Source: Devosia nitrariae
GTDB taxonomy: Bacteria; Pseudomonadota; Alphaproteobacteria; Rhizobiales; Devosiaceae
Length of the DNA stretch: 64,000 bases
Assembly (NCBI RefSeq): GCF_030160115.1
Contig: NZ_BSNS01000001.1
Span: 51,315-115,314 of the forward strand
Direction: 5' to 3'
A model generated the notes under the pieces. That model searched no databases, was not told where the DNA came from, and worked only from the letters and a program-made list of their open reading frames with translations. Position 1 is the stretch's first letter, and each line of letters starts with the position of its first letter. Below are positions 7,172 through 15,753 of the stretch, one piece after another. The translations under genes were made by a program, and so were the position numbers.

Positions 7172-8431
7172 ATGGTCCGCACGATCGTTACAACGGACCC
7201 GCGCCTGATGGCCTTCTTCTTCGTCCTTCGCAAGCTGTGCAGCTGGGCGCTGCTCATCATCCCAACCGCGATCATCTTCGGGGTCAACGTGGTGGGCCCG
7301 TGGATGGTGCTGGTCGCGCTCGTCATTGGCATGCTGGTGGTGACGGGTTCTATCGCGCATCTGCGGCGGGCGCGGCTGGTGGCGGGCAAGCTCGACAAGA
7401 ACGTGCTCTCCAGCCGGCAGCGCTTGCGCATCGAGATGCCACTCGAGGCCGGCGAGGCCTTCGATCTGGTCGAGGCGGTCATCGGCGCGCTTCCCCATGT
7501 CGCCGACATGGACAGCGCCGTTTCGACACTATCGATGCGTGCGCGCATCGAGCGGGTCGGCGCTTTCGAGCGCGACTGGCACATCCTGCTCAATCCCCTG
7601 CTGTGGTTTGCGGCACGATCCAATCTCGTGGTGGCGACCGTTGCCCCAGGAGACGGGACCAGCAGCGTGACAGTGGTGTGCGAACCGGACATCGGCGGCT
7701 GGAGCGATTGGCTGTCGGTGGACGATGCCAGCAACTACGAGACGGGCGAGGCGATCCGCCGGGCGCTGTCGCGGCGTGTCGCCGAGCGGCGGCGGCGCGA
7801 GGAGGACCGCAGCCGGCAGACCGAGACCGAAAAGGAACTGGCCGAGGCGCGCCTGGGGCTGCTGACGGCACAGGTCGAACCTCACTTCCTCTACAACACC
7901 CTGGCCAGCGCGCAGGTGCTGGTGCGTTCGGATCCGGCGCGGGCCGACGAGATGCTGGGCAACCTCATCACCTATCTCAGAAACTCGCTGCCCAAGAGCG
8001 ACAGGCAAATGGAAACGCTCGGCGCCGAGCTGGAGCGCACGCTAGCCTATCTCGACATCCTCAAGGTGCGCATGGGCAACCGGCTCAACGTCGTCGCCGA
8101 CGTCGCGCCGGGGCTCGAGGCGGTGCCGCTGCCGGCCATGATGCTGCAGACGCTGGCCGAGAATGCCATCAAGCACGGGCTCGAGGCCAAGCCCGGCGGC
8201 GGGACTATCTGGCTGTCGGCGCGGCTTGTCGAGGGTCAGCTCGAGGTGACGGTTGCCGACGATGGACGGGGCCTCGGCGCGCAGAGCTCGGGTACGGGGA
8301 TCGGGTTGAAGAACGTGCGCGACCGGCTGCGCCTGATCTACGGCGAGGCGGCAAGGTTCACGATCACCGCCAACTTCCCGAACGGCGTCGCCGCGACGCT
8401 CTCGGTGCCGGCTGGGGAGGCAGTGCGATGA
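7172..8431 (+). CDS. LytS/YehU-type sensor histidine kinase
   Basis: 419 residues. Two N-terminal membrane segments (LCSWALLIIPTAIIFG and WMVLVALVIGMLVVTGSIA), a middle region of about 130 residues, a short coiled coil rich in R/E (about 205-230), then the His_kinase domain. The phosphoacceptor is H238 in EPHFLYNTLAS. The ATP-binding N box is ENAIKHGLE (about 330) and the G box DDGRGLG. The start is uncertain (an ATG at 7208 is possible; neither has a clear SD). Its stop overlaps the response regulator start (ATGA). Confidence 0.9.
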   Translation: MVRTIVTTDPRLMAFFFVLRKLCSWALLIIPTAIIFGVNVVGPWMVLVALVIGMLVVTGSIAHLRRARLVAGKLDKNVLSSRQRLRIEMPLEAGEAFDLVEAVIGALPHVADMDSAVSTLSMRARIERVGAFERDWHILLNPLLWFAARSNLVVATVAPGDGTSSVTVVCEPDIGGWSDWLSVDDASNYETGEAIRRALSRRVAERRRREEDRSRQTETEKELAEARLGLLTAQVEPHFLYNTLASAQVLVRSDPARADEMLGNLITYLRNSLPKSDRQMETLGAELERTLAYLDILKVRMGNRLNVVADVAPGLEAVPLPAMMLQTLAENAIKHGLEAKPGGGTIWLSARLVEGQLEVTVADDGRGLGAQSSGTGIGLKNVRDRLRLIYGEAARFTITANFPNGVAATLSVPAGEAVR

Positions 8432-9186
8432 TCCGGTGCGTGGTGGCCGAGGACGAGGAACTGCTGCGCCGGTCGCTGATCGAGCTTCTCGGTCAGGTCT
8501 GGCCGGAGGCGACGGTGGTGGCGCAGGCCGAGGACGGCGGGGCGGCGGCCGAAGCGATCGCGGCCGAAAAGCCGGACGTCGCCTTCCTCGATATCCGCAT
8601 GCCGGGGATGACGGGGCTGGAGGTGGCGGCGGCGAGCATCGAGCTGTCGCCGGCAACGCAGGTGGTGTTCGTCACCGCCTACGACCAGTACGCCATCGAC
8701 GCCTTCGAGAAGGGCGCGGTCGACTATCTCCTCAAGCCCGTCAACCGGGAGCGGCTGGAAGCGACGGTCACGCGGCTGAAGGGGCGGGTTGGCGGGGAGG
8801 CGGATGCGGCGGCGCTGGCAAGGCTCTCGCAGCTTCTCGCGGGGCTGCCGGGCGGCCGCGCGCCGCTCACCTGGATCACGGCGAGCAGCGGCACCGAGAC
8901 GCGATTGGTGATGGTCGAGGACGTCGCCTACTTCCGTGCCGACAACAAATACACGGTGGCCATGACCGCCGAGGGCGAGATGCTGTTGCGCAAGCCCTTG
9001 CGGGAACTGATCGCCGAGCTCGACCCGAACCTGTTCAAGCAGGTGCATCGCTCGACCATCGTCAACATGCGGGCGGTCGCTTCGGTCAGCCGGGACGAGA
9101 CGGGCAAGGGCACGATCAAACTCAAGACGCGGCCGGAACGGCTCAGCGTCAGCCAGCCCTACATGACGCTGTTCCGCGCCATGTAG
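8428..9186 (+). CDS. LytR/AlgR-type response regulator with LytTR DNA-binding domain
   Basis: 252 residues. Receiver domain 1-120 with the acidic pair E8/D9, phosphoacceptor D55 in VAFLDIRMPGMTG, T in FVTAYDQYA and K in YLLKPVNRE. The C-terminal LytTR domain (about 145-250) shows VEDVAYFRADNKYTVA and NLFKQVHRSTIVNM. It is the partner of the kinase with which it overlaps by 4 nt. Targets may include its own promoter, where a pair of direct repeats is seen. Confidence 0.93.
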   Translation: MIRCVVAEDEELLRRSLIELLGQVWPEATVVAQAEDGGAAAEAIAAEKPDVAFLDIRMPGMTGLEVAAASIELSPATQVVFVTAYDQYAIDAFEKGAVDYLLKPVNRERLEATVTRLKGRVGGEADAAALARLSQLLAGLPGGRAPLTWITASSGTETRLVMVEDVAYFRADNKYTVAMTAEGEMLLRKPLRELIAELDPNLFKQVHRSTIVNMRAVASVSRDETGKGTIKLKTRPERLSVSQPYMTLFRAM

Positions 9187-9294
9187 GCGACCGAAACCAC
9201 GACGGATTTGACCAACAGGCGCGGGCATGCCGCTTCGCGCCACGGGACCGGCTTGCCAGTTGATGGGCGGCGGTCCAACCCAAAGGAGGGTGAG

Positions 9295-9504
9295 ATGACC
9301 AACGAGAACCGGACTATCCTCAAGCGCACCTTCGTCGTCACCAGCGACGGCGTGGCGGTCGGCGTGCTGACCGTCGAGACGACCTGGTCGGACGTCGAGC
9401 GCCCGGCAACCCGGATCGCGACGAGGCCGGCGCTGCCGATGCCGATCATCGAGGCGAAAGTGGTGGCGGGCGCCGATGCGCGGTCGCGGGTGGAGCTGGT
9501 GTGA
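9295..9504 (+). CDS. Small protein of unknown function
   Basis: 69 residues (MTNENRTILKRTFVVTSDGV to SRVELV). The ATG at 9295 is preceded by AAAGGAGG at ideal spacing, the main reason to call it. No signal peptide or membrane segment; it looks like one small beta-rich domain. It lies 108 nt downstream of the response regulator and could be co-transcribed. I do not recognise the family. Confidence 0.6.
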   Translation: MTNENRTILKRTFVVTSDGVAVGVLTVETTWSDVERPATRIATRPALPMPIIEAKVVAGADARSRVELV

Positions 9505-9624
9505 GGGTTGGTGGGCATCTGGCGGCACGCCTCGAACGCCGGCATTCGTTCGTGGCTTGCTGCCCTTGAGGGTGTCCGAAGGAGCAGGGGGACCCATCGG
9601 ACGTCGTGCGCTTGGCACCATCGC

Positions 9625-9780
9625 GCCCCTCACCCGTCTTTTCCGCTGAACGCGGAAAAGGCATCCCTCTCCCCGGAGGGGCGAGGGGATGTTGTGGATG
9701 CGCTCGATCAAATCACGGGCACCGAGTTCACCTCGCCCCTTCGGGGAGAGGTCGATGGCAAAGCCGGCGGGTGAGGGGCC
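9625..9780. repeat. Mosaic palindromic repeat, family B, full copy
   Basis: Bounded by CCCCTCACCCG at the left and CGGGTGAGGGG at the right. Inside are CCGCTGAACGCGG, CTCTCCCCGGAGGGGCGAGG, GTGGATGCGC, CACCTCGCCCCTTCGGGGAGAGG and AAGCCGGCGGG, each a small palindrome. The same order recurs at 23996-24144 and, in half form, at 3191-3252. It fills most of the 295-nt gap before the GNAT gene. Confidence 0.8.
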
Positions 9781-9799
9781 TTACGGGGACCCACACTCA

Positions 9800-10198
9800 C
9801 TAAAGCCGGATCAGTCCGGCCGCCGTCGGGCGGAAGCCGCAGGCGCGGTAGAAGGATTCGAGGTGCGGCTCGAAATCGACGTGGAGCCAGCCGGCGCCAC
9901 CGTCACGGGCGAGCGCGGTCGCCTCGGCCACCAGGGCCGTGGCGATGCCGCGCCTGCGCCAGTCACGGTCGACGCAGGTATCTAGGATGAAGGCGTGCTG
10001 GCCGCCATCCCAGGCGACGTTGACGAAGCCGATCAGCCTGCCGTCCGCATAGGCGCAGACGTGACCGAGACCGCGATCGAGGACCGGGCGGTAGTCGGCG
10101 GGGCCGGAATCGCCCCAGGCACGGATCCAGAGGGCAGAGAGGTCGGCATTGGCGGGGAAGGGAGAGCGCTCGAGACGCACTCCCTCGGGCAAGTCCAT
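9800..10198 (-). CDS. GNAT-family N-acetyltransferase
   Basis: 132 residues from the ATG at 10198 (MDLPEGVRLERSPFPANADL). The acetyl-CoA loop is DRDWRRRGIATALVAEA and the C-terminal GNAT motif HVDFEPHLESFYRACGFRP. The start codon overlaps the stop of the upstream SH3-like gene (TGATG), so the two are coupled. Substrate unknown. Confidence 0.9.
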   Translation of the reverse strand: MDLPEGVRLERSPFPANADLSALWIRAWGDSGPADYRPVLDRGLGHVCAYADGRLIGFVNVAWDGGQHAFILDTCVDRDWRRRGIATALVAEATALARDGGAGWLHVDFEPHLESFYRACGFRPTAAGLIRL

Positions 10199-10785
10199 CA
10201 ATGCACCCGGTAGGACGACACGCTGCCGAACAGGTAGGTGTTGAGCACCGGCGTCGAGGTGACGATGCGGGTGCAATAACTCTGGAAGTTGCGGTCGCGG
10301 CAAACCGACGCCGACCCGCCGCCCTCGATCGACACGGACCTGTAGCGGTTGTCGGTACCGTAGAGCTTCAGGTCGTGCACGATGAAACCGCCATTGTGGC
10401 AGACAGAGGGGCCGGTGAAGTGCGTGCCCTCGTAGAAACAGACCGTGCCGCCGCTGCCGTAGCTGAGGCGTGGGCCCTCGAACGGACCCAGGGGCAGGCG
10501 CCCGAAGCCGACCGCATCACGCGAGGTCCAGCCGAGGCTATGGCCCATGCGCACCAGGCACCAGCGCGGGGCGCAGCGGAGCGCCGCGATGCGCGAGTTC
10601 TCGGGCACGGAGCCGATCACGGCATAGGCGGCGCCAGGCCCTTCGCGCAGCGCCAGGTCGACGAGGGCCCAGGCCGGGGTGCCCTCACGGGCCGAGCCAT
10701 CGGCATGGGCGGGAACGGCAAGGAGCGGGAAGACGGCGATTGCAGCTATGGCCAGCGCGGCACGCAGGAGACGGCGTAAGGTCAT
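10198..10785 (-). CDS. Secreted SH3-like (SH3b) protein
   Basis: 195 residues with an N-terminal signal peptide (MTLRRLLRAALAIAAIAVF, cleavage likely after PAHA). The next region, WALVDLALREGPGAAYAVIG, is a bacterial SH3 repeat, ending at LGWTSRDAVGF. The C-terminal half is Cys-rich (GGTVCFYEGTHFTGPSVC; SASVCRDRNFQSYC), with crystallin/I36-like spacing (FYEGTHFTG; YRSVSIEGG). Probably periplasmic and cell-envelope associated. Coupled to the downstream GNAT gene. Confidence 0.8.
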   Translation of the reverse strand: MTLRRLLRAALAIAAIAVFPLLAVPAHADGSAREGTPAWALVDLALREGPGAAYAVIGSVPENSRIAALRCAPRWCLVRMGHSLGWTSRDAVGFGRLPLGPFEGPRLSYGSGGTVCFYEGTHFTGPSVCHNGGFIVHDLKLYGTDNRYRSVSIEGGGSASVCRDRNFQSYCTRIVTSTPVLNTYLFGSVSSYRVH

Positions 10786-10926
10786 GATGGTGCAACTCCC
10801 TCGATTGCCCGGGTAAGACTAATCCCAGTCGGCAAAGGTTCCAAGCTCAGTCGTGAGCCTGCCGCAGGTCTTGCCCAAGCACCTTGGCTGGCTGAATATG
10901 CGCTGCTAGGGCAAACGGGGGGAATA

Positions 10927-11652
10927 ATGGACTTTTCCGGCAAGAGCGTGCTCGTCACCGGGGCGGGCAAGGGGATCGGGCGGGCGGTGGCGGCGATGCT
11001 GGCCGCCCGCGGCGCCGCGGTCAAGGCGATGACCCGCTCGCGCGAGGATCTCGATGACCTGAAGACCGAACTCGGGGCGGTGCCATTCGAGGTCGATCTT
11101 GCCGATGCCGAGGCGGCACGGGCGGCAGCGAGAAGCGCGATGCCGGCGGACTTCCTCGTCAACTGCGCCGGTACCACGACCCTCGACGCGTTCCTCGATG
11201 TGCCGGCCGAAACCTTCGACCACATCATGGCGGTCAACGTGCGTGCGGCGATGATCGTGGCGCAGGAATATGCCAGGTCATGTATCACGCGCGGGGTCAA
11301 AGGCGCGATCGTCAATGTCTCGTCCATCTCCTCGACGACCGGTTTTGCCGATCACGCCGCCTATTGCGCGAGCAAGGGCGCGCTCGATGCGATGAGCCGG
11401 GTGATGGCCAATGAGCTGGGCTCGCACGGAATCCGGGTCAATACGGTCAACCCGATCGTGACGCTGACGCCCATGGCGGTCAAAGCCTGGAGCGATCCGG
11501 AAAAAGCCGGGCCGGTGCTGGGGCGCATTCCCATAGGACGGTTCGTCGAGCCCGACGAGGTGGCCGAGGCGATCTGCTACCTGCTCGGCGACGGCGCCTC
11601 GGCAATATCGGGCACCTCACTCGTCATCGATGGCGGGTTTTCGGCGCGGTAG
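10927..11652 (+). CDS. SDR oxidoreductase (carbonyl/xylulose-reductase-like)
   Basis: 241 residues with intact SDR motifs: TGAGKGIG (11-18 region), NCAG, the catalytic Ser in VNVSSISSTTGF, and YCASK (YxxxK). The C-terminus VIDGGFSAR is typical. Resembles short carbonyl reductases such as L-xylulose reductase (DCXR), but substrate is not assignable from sequence alone. Convergent with the OsmC gene, 4 nt between stops. Confidence 0.88.
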   Translation: MDFSGKSVLVTGAGKGIGRAVAAMLAARGAAVKAMTRSREDLDDLKTELGAVPFEVDLADAEAARAAARSAMPADFLVNCAGTTTLDAFLDVPAETFDHIMAVNVRAAMIVAQEYARSCITRGVKGAIVNVSSISSTTGFADHAAYCASKGALDAMSRVMANELGSHGIRVNTVNPIVTLTPMAVKAWSDPEKAGPVLGRIPIGRFVEPDEVAEAICYLLGDGASAISGTSLVIDGGFSAR

Positions 11653-11656
11653 AGTT

Positions 11657-12061
11657 TCAAGCGATCTCGACGGAAACGGGTATGCCGCGCGGCAGCGAGT
11701 TGGCGGCCATGCTGATCGCTCGGGCGCGTTCGATGACCGCAGCGGGATCGGATCCGTCACTGGTGGTGCAGGCGACCCGCATGCTGGCGCCAGTGGCGAT
11801 GATCGGGTCGCCGGAAAGCTCGATGGTGACGGTTGCCGAAATGGCGTCGAGTGCGATGCCCATGTCGTGAGCGACATAACGTAAATCGTTGCAAAAACAC
11901 CCGCCGATGGTGAGGCCGAGGAGTTCGGCGCCGTTGAAGCCGAGGCCGCGTCCGCCGGCCTTGCCTTCCGCGCGGTCGACGACGAGCGTGTGAGCGCCGG
12001 CCCAACCCATGGCAGCCTCGGTGCCGTCGGTGCTGCGCAGCTCAACCGTGACCGCCGCCAT
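11657..12061 (-). CDS. OsmC-family protein
   Basis: 134 residues from the ATG at 12061, which is preceded by AAAGGAG; the longer frame has no RBS. The OsmC/Ohr fold is indicated by GFNGAELLGLTIGGCFCNDL with C55 and C57, followed by ATVTIELSGDP and the second-half region VIERARAISMAANSL. OsmC-type proteins reduce organic hydroperoxides through a reactive Cys; only one of the usual two separated Cys is obvious. Next to a CBS-domain gene on the same strand. Confidence 0.85.
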   Translation of the reverse strand: MAAVTVELRSTDGTEAAMGWAGAHTLVVDRAEGKAGGRGLGFNGAELLGLTIGGCFCNDLRYVAHDMGIALDAISATVTIELSGDPIIATGASMRVACTTSDGSDPAAVIERARAISMAANSLPRGIPVSVEIA

Positions 12062-12080
12062 GACGCTCCTTTGGAGTCCC

Positions 12081-12509
12081 TCAGGACGCGATGTACTCCC
12101 GCAAAGCTGCGGCTTCGAATTCGGCCTCCTCGATCTTGCGCTTGACGACGTCACCGATCGAGATGATGCCGATAAGCTCGCCCTTCTCGACCACAGGCAT
12201 GTGACGCACCCGCAGGTTGGTCATCAGTTCCATGACCTCGGCGATCGTGGTGTCGCGCGTGCAGGTGGCAACGTTCCTGGTCATCACCGAGGCGATGGGC
12301 AACTCGAGCGCGCCGGCGGGATCCTTGTCCAGGCGGCGCACGATGTCGCGCTCGGAGAGGATCCCGACCACGGCGTCGTCGGCGCCGGTGATGACCACCG
12401 CACCGATATTGTGATGGTTGAGCACGGCCACCGCGTCTGCGAGACGGCCGGTGTGGGGCAGGGTGTGGACGACTACGCCCTTGGACTGAAGGATCGCATC
12501 GATAAACAT
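12081..12509 (-). CDS. CBS-domain pair protein
   Basis: 142 residues from the ATG at 12509, preceded by GGAGAAGGAGGAG. Two CBS motifs: GAVVITGADDAVVGILSERD and RHMPVVEKGELIGIISIGD. Such stand-alone pairs bind adenine nucleotides and act as energy sensors. Begins MFIDAILQSKG and ends ALREYIAS, as in the common alphaproteobacterial small CBS proteins. Probably co-transcribed with the OsmC gene 19 nt downstream. Confidence 0.92.
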   Translation of the reverse strand: MFIDAILQSKGVVVHTLPHTGRLADAVAVLNHHNIGAVVITGADDAVVGILSERDIVRRLDKDPAGALELPIASVMTRNVATCTRDTTIAEVMELMTNLRVRHMPVVEKGELIGIISIGDVVKRKIEEAEFEAAALREYIAS

Positions 12510-12769
12510 TTTCTCCTCCTTCTCCAGAGAGATGAGTGTGCACCCCATCGGGGGCCGCCACAATAGGCCGATGGTTGCACGCGGCGGGAGCCGTGCTGCT
12601 GGTGCGGCATTAATACCATGGAGACGCCGGTGCGGACGGTCGGGTGGGATCGTGAAGGCGCGGTCCACAGTTCGGCCAATATCGGTCCCTTAGGTTCCGA
12701 GTCTGGCTGCCCTCGTAGCGGGGGAGGGTAGACCAGGTGAAGAAACGCCAACTCTGGAGAATTGGCCCC

Positions 12770-13120
12770 ATGAAGAGTACCGTTCTTATCGCCACCCTCG
12801 CTTCCTTGTCCCTCGCCGGCCTAGCGCCCACCTATGCGCAAGGCCCCAAGGAAATGACGCTCCTGGACGGCACCGTGCACAAAAATGCCGGTGCGATGTT
12901 TCAGTATCTGCGCGAACGCGACAACGGACTAGCCGCGGGCAATCCCAAGGCAATCGTCGACGCCTATCCCGACGAATTCGAGAACGTGGGCGACCTTATC
13001 GAGCAGAAGCGCTCTACCGACATCGAGCAGGAAAGCTCCGCGCAGATCGAGGTGGAGAGCTCCGCAGAGATCGAACAGGAGAGTTCTACCGACGCCGAAC
13101 AGGAGAGCGCTACCGAGTGA
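12770..13120 (+). CDS. Small secreted protein with Glu/Ser-rich repeat tail
   Basis: 116 residues from the ATG at 12770; a GTG at 12737 with a better SD (GGGGAGGG) would add 11 residues. A clear signal peptide (MKSTVLIATLASLSLAGLAP, cleavage after YAQ). The mature part has a globular stretch to about residue 80, then a tail of degenerate repeats: DIEQESS, QIEVESS, EIEQESS, DAEQES. The tail is strongly acidic, suggesting cation or basic-surface binding. Followed by a terminator. Family not recognised. Confidence 0.65.
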   Translation: MKSTVLIATLASLSLAGLAPTYAQGPKEMTLLDGTVHKNAGAMFQYLRERDNGLAAGNPKAIVDAYPDEFENVGDLIEQKRSTDIEQESSAQIEVESSAEIEQESSTDAEQESATE

Positions 13121-13148
13121 GGTCGGCACACTGAAACCGATGCTTGGG

Positions 13149-13179
13149 GAGGCCTCGTTCGCGGGGCCTCTTTCATTTT
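13149..13179 (+). terminator. Intrinsic terminator of the acidic-tail gene
   Basis: GAGGCC (13149-13154) pairs with GGCCTC (13165-13170) and is followed by TTTCATTTT, 29 nt after the stop at 13120. Confidence 0.65.
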
Positions 13180-13189
13180 GGAATGCCGC

Positions 13190-13217
13190 AAAAAAAGGGG
13201 CCGGCGGTGGCCGGCCC
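13190..13217 (-). terminator. Intrinsic terminator of the minus-strand membrane gene
   Basis: On the reverse strand, GGGCCGGC (13217-13210) pairs with GCCGGCCC (13205-13198) and is followed by a run of seven T (13196-13190). It is 26 nt past the stop of the gene at 13243. Confidence 0.75.
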
Positions 13218-13242
13218 ACAGGTCTTCTCGGTCAGGAGGAGA

Positions 13243-13560
13243 TCAGCCCTCGCCGCGCCCGGGAGACCAGGGGCGGCGAGGGGGCCGGCCGGTGGGGGCT
13301 TGGGCCGGCAGGGCGCCGCGCAAGGCGATGCGGGCAACCTCGAAAAGGATTGCAACCAACAGGAGCGTCAGCGGCGCCATGAACACCAGGACCTGTGCGT
13401 CGGGCCTGTGAACGAAGCTGGCAGCCTCGGCAGGAGTGACACCTGCCGCCAGGGCAGCCGTGACACTCGCAAGCGCGATCGCGGAGGTGACGAGCGCGTA
13501 ACGGATGAAACCTTTTGGCCGCTTCAGCGTAGTTAGCAACATGGGATCGTCGTCACTCAT
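13243..13560 (-). CDS. Small membrane protein of unknown function
   Basis: 105 residues from MSDDDP at 13560, preceded by AGG; a start at 13566 is also possible. Two hydrophobic segments (YALVTSAIALASVTAALAAG and VLVFMAPLTLLLVAILFEVA) and a Pro/Arg-rich cytosolic tail (PAQAPTGRPPRRPWSPGRGE). No known domain recognised. Followed by a good terminator, which supports it being expressed. Confidence 0.6.
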   Translation of the reverse strand: MSDDDPMLLTTLKRPKGFIRYALVTSAIALASVTAALAAGVTPAEAASFVHRPDAQVLVFMAPLTLLLVAILFEVARIALRGALPAQAPTGRPPRRPWSPGRGEG

Positions 13561-13697
13561 CCTCATAACGATCCCCAGCAAACCATCCGAATGCGGATGG
13601 AGTGTGCGCCCGGCAGGGAAAAGCGCGTACGATTTGGCGGCGGAACTGTGGCCGCTGCGCCGCTACGTTCGCCTTCGCGATGCCCCGGGAGAAGGAA

Positions 13698-14117
13698 ATG
13701 CGGTTCATCGCCGTTGTCGTCCTTACCGTTCTGAGTCTGATGCCGAACCTCTCGTCCGGCCAGGAGCGGCCCGCCGCACCCTGGCAGGCGGCGATCTCAA
13801 GCCAGATCGAAGCTTTCCGTGCCCAGGACGGCGCGGGGGCTCTGGCCGTCGCCAGCGCGGGGTTCAGGGCGCAGTTCAGCGATCCGCAGCTCTTCTATGA
13901 GGCGATCCTGGCGGCCGGCTACGGCCCGATCATGGACTCGCGCTCGCACACCTTCGGGGAGTTCGAGCGGGTCGGCGCGGACAGCGCCGTACAGATCGTG
14001 CTGGTCGTCGGGCCTGACCAAGGTCTCTACGAAGCGCTCTACGAGATGCGTCAGGAAACCGATGGCTGGCGCGTCTTCGGCGTTGCGCTGCGGCGCGAGG
14101 AAGGCGTCGCCATCTAG
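13698..14117 (+). CDS. DUF4864-type secreted protein
   Basis: 139 residues from the ATG at 13698, preceded by GAGAAGGA. Signal peptide MRFIAVVVLTVLSLMPNLSS. The mature region has QIEAFRAQDGAGALAVASAG, FYEAILAAGYGPIMDSRSHT and ETDGWRVFGVALRRE, the pattern of the DUF4864 family (NTF2-like fold, periplasmic). Function unknown. Converges on the saccharopine-reductase-like gene, overlapping by 4 nt. Confidence 0.75.
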   Translation: MRFIAVVVLTVLSLMPNLSSGQERPAAPWQAAISSQIEAFRAQDGAGALAVASAGFRAQFSDPQLFYEAILAAGYGPIMDSRSHTFGEFERVGADSAVQIVLVVGPDQGLYEALYEMRQETDGWRVFGVALRREEGVAI

Positions 14118-15121
14118 AGGGCAACCGTCTCCAACGTGCCGATGCCCCGGCGTTCGGCTTCGGCCAGAACCGTCGCGGGATCGAGAACCTGATGGCTGTG
14201 CCAGATGCCGGGCACCGGATCTTCAAGGAAGATCGAGGTCATCAATGCCGCCAGCCTCGCGGTGGTCGCGGACTCCCCGGATGCGTGGAAGCGCATGGCG
14301 CGTGTGACCCGACGACCCTCGAGCCCGCCCGTCACGGAAACCGAGATGTCGCAGGCGCGCGTACCGAGTCCGATGGGGCGGAACGCGGCGACGGCGAAGT
14401 CACGGGCCAGCCTGCTGCCGGCAAAGCGCCCGGCAAGGGCGAAGACGAGCGACGTCGCGAGGCGCGAATCGAAGCCGAGATAAGTGGCTGCCCGAGCCTG
14501 GGGCAAGGTGCGCATCAGGGCGTGCTGGTCGGAGAAGTCGAGCCGGTGCAGGCGCCTTGTGCCCCAATCGCGTCCGAAATCGAAGATGGTCGAGCCGGGT
14601 TTGCGATCGGCGGCAAACAGCTTGCTGGCGGTCCATTCGACGCCGGCCCGGCCGTGATCGTCGTTGAGGCCGAAGAGGAGGCCGATGCCGACATCCAGCG
14701 GACCTCGCAGGCCCGCCGCGCAGGAGGCGGCCATCACATTCGTCAACCCGGGTGCCAGGCCCACCGAGAGCAACACGCCGCTCCGCCGGGGCGCCGGCAG
14801 GGCCTCCAGACTGAGGAAGAAGTCATCGTTGGCGGCAATATCCACATAGTGGATGGCCCTGCCGAGGAGGAATTCGACAAAGGCGGTCTCGCGCTGGTCC
14901 ATACACATGAGGACGAGATCTACGTCCTCGCAGGCTTCCTGCCAGGTGGTCGGCTCGTCGAGATCGATCCGCCGGCCTTCGACACCGAGCTCTGCGGCGG
15001 CGGCTGTGGCCGCATCGAGTCGGCGGCCGGCGACGACAACGCGATGGGCGCGGCTGGCCAGATCGCCGGCAGCGAGCCGGCCGACGGCGCCATAGCCACC
15101 GACAATGAGGATGGTGCTCAT
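14114..15121 (-). CDS. Saccharopine-dehydrogenase-like NAD(P)-binding protein
   Basis: 335 residues. Rossmann motif GGYGAVGRLAAGDL near the N-terminus (MSTILIVGGYG), then VDIAANDDFF and GLAPGLTNVMAA, typical of the saccharopine reductase-like family. True lysine biosynthesis is unlikely in this context. Start at 15121 overlaps the stop of the upstream membrane gene (ATGA), so the two are coupled. Confidence 0.82.
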   Translation of the reverse strand: MSTILIVGGYGAVGRLAAGDLASRAHRVVVAGRRLDAATAAAAELGVEGRRIDLDEPTTWQEACEDVDLVLMCMDQRETAFVEFLLGRAIHYVDIAANDDFFLSLEALPAPRRSGVLLSVGLAPGLTNVMAASCAAGLRGPLDVGIGLLFGLNDDHGRAGVEWTASKLFAADRKPGSTIFDFGRDWGTRRLHRLDFSDQHALMRTLPQARAATYLGFDSRLATSLVFALAGRFAGSRLARDFAVAAFRPIGLGTRACDISVSVTGGLEGRRVTRAMRFHASGESATTARLAALMTSIFLEDPVPGIWHSHQVLDPATVLAEAERRGIGTLETVAL

Positions 15122-15606
15122 GCGCGGCTGACCCATAGCAGGCGAAGGGTATAGGCGGCGGCCAGGACAGCCAGCGGGAACTGGGCGATGCCCGTCAGCT
15201 CGAAGGCAAGATCGTTGGGCATCTCGTAAGTCGGCGGAGGAAACATGGCCAGCGCGCGGGCTTCGCCGCCAAGGAAGAAGACTATGTTCTTGGTGAGGTG
15301 GTTGTAACCGCCCTCGTAAACGCCGATGGCAGCGACCGGGACGATGAGGATGACGATGGCGGCCGCCGCTGTTGTGAGCTTTCCAAGCCGCGAGCGCCGC
15401 CGAGTCCAGCCGATATAGAGGAGGGCGAGGATCAGCAGTGCGGCCGGCAGGGCAAGAAACAGGACATGATTGCGCCAGGCTGTCTGGTAGAGGGCGGCGC
15501 CATAGGCGTGGTGGACGGCGGTCATCGCCAGCACAGCGATGGCCCAGGCACCGGCAGACAGATAGTAAGCGGGCTTAGCCGAGGGGATCCCATCGGTCGA
15601 TGACAT
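15118..15606 (-). CDS. Four-helix membrane protein of unknown function
   Basis: 162 residues from the ATG at 15606, preceded by GGAG. Four hydrophobic segments (AWAIAVLAMTAVHHAYGA; LFLALPAALLILALLYIGW; AAAAIVILIVPVAAIGVYEGG; FPLAVLAAAYTLRLLW). First gene of a two-gene operon with the saccharopine-reductase-like gene, divergent from a TetR regulator with a palindromic operator between them; probably the TetR target. Confidence 0.7.
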   Translation of the reverse strand: MSSTDGIPSAKPAYYLSAGAWAIAVLAMTAVHHAYGAALYQTAWRNHVLFLALPAALLILALLYIGWTRRRSRLGKLTTAAAAIVILIVPVAAIGVYEGGYNHLTKNIVFFLGGEARALAMFPPPTYEMPNDLAFELTGIAQFPLAVLAAAYTLRLLWVSRA

Positions 15607-15664
15607 CGCAGGTCTCCGTGAGCTTGACACGACAGTCGCCGGCTAGCACGTTACCGAACAACGT

Positions 15665-15683
15665 GTCCGGAAAGTTTCCGGAC
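15665..15683. promoter_or_regulatory. TetR operator: perfect 9-1-9 palindrome
   Basis: GTCCGGAAA-G-TTTCCGGAC, a perfect dyad with a single central base, midway in the 147-nt region between the divergent membrane-protein operon (start 15606) and the TetR gene (start 15754). Confidence 0.7.
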
Positions 15684-15753
15684 TGGGCGGCGGGAAAAGT
15701 TCGCAAGTGAACATGACCCGGTGCTCCGTGCGGGAAAATCGGGTGGGGAGACC

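Noticed and set aside
8338..9711. 457-codon minus-strand frame opposite the LytTR regulator
   Set aside because: The plus strand carries a complete receiver and LytTR domain with the phosphoacceptor Asp; the minus frame has no motifs and runs into a mosaic repeat.
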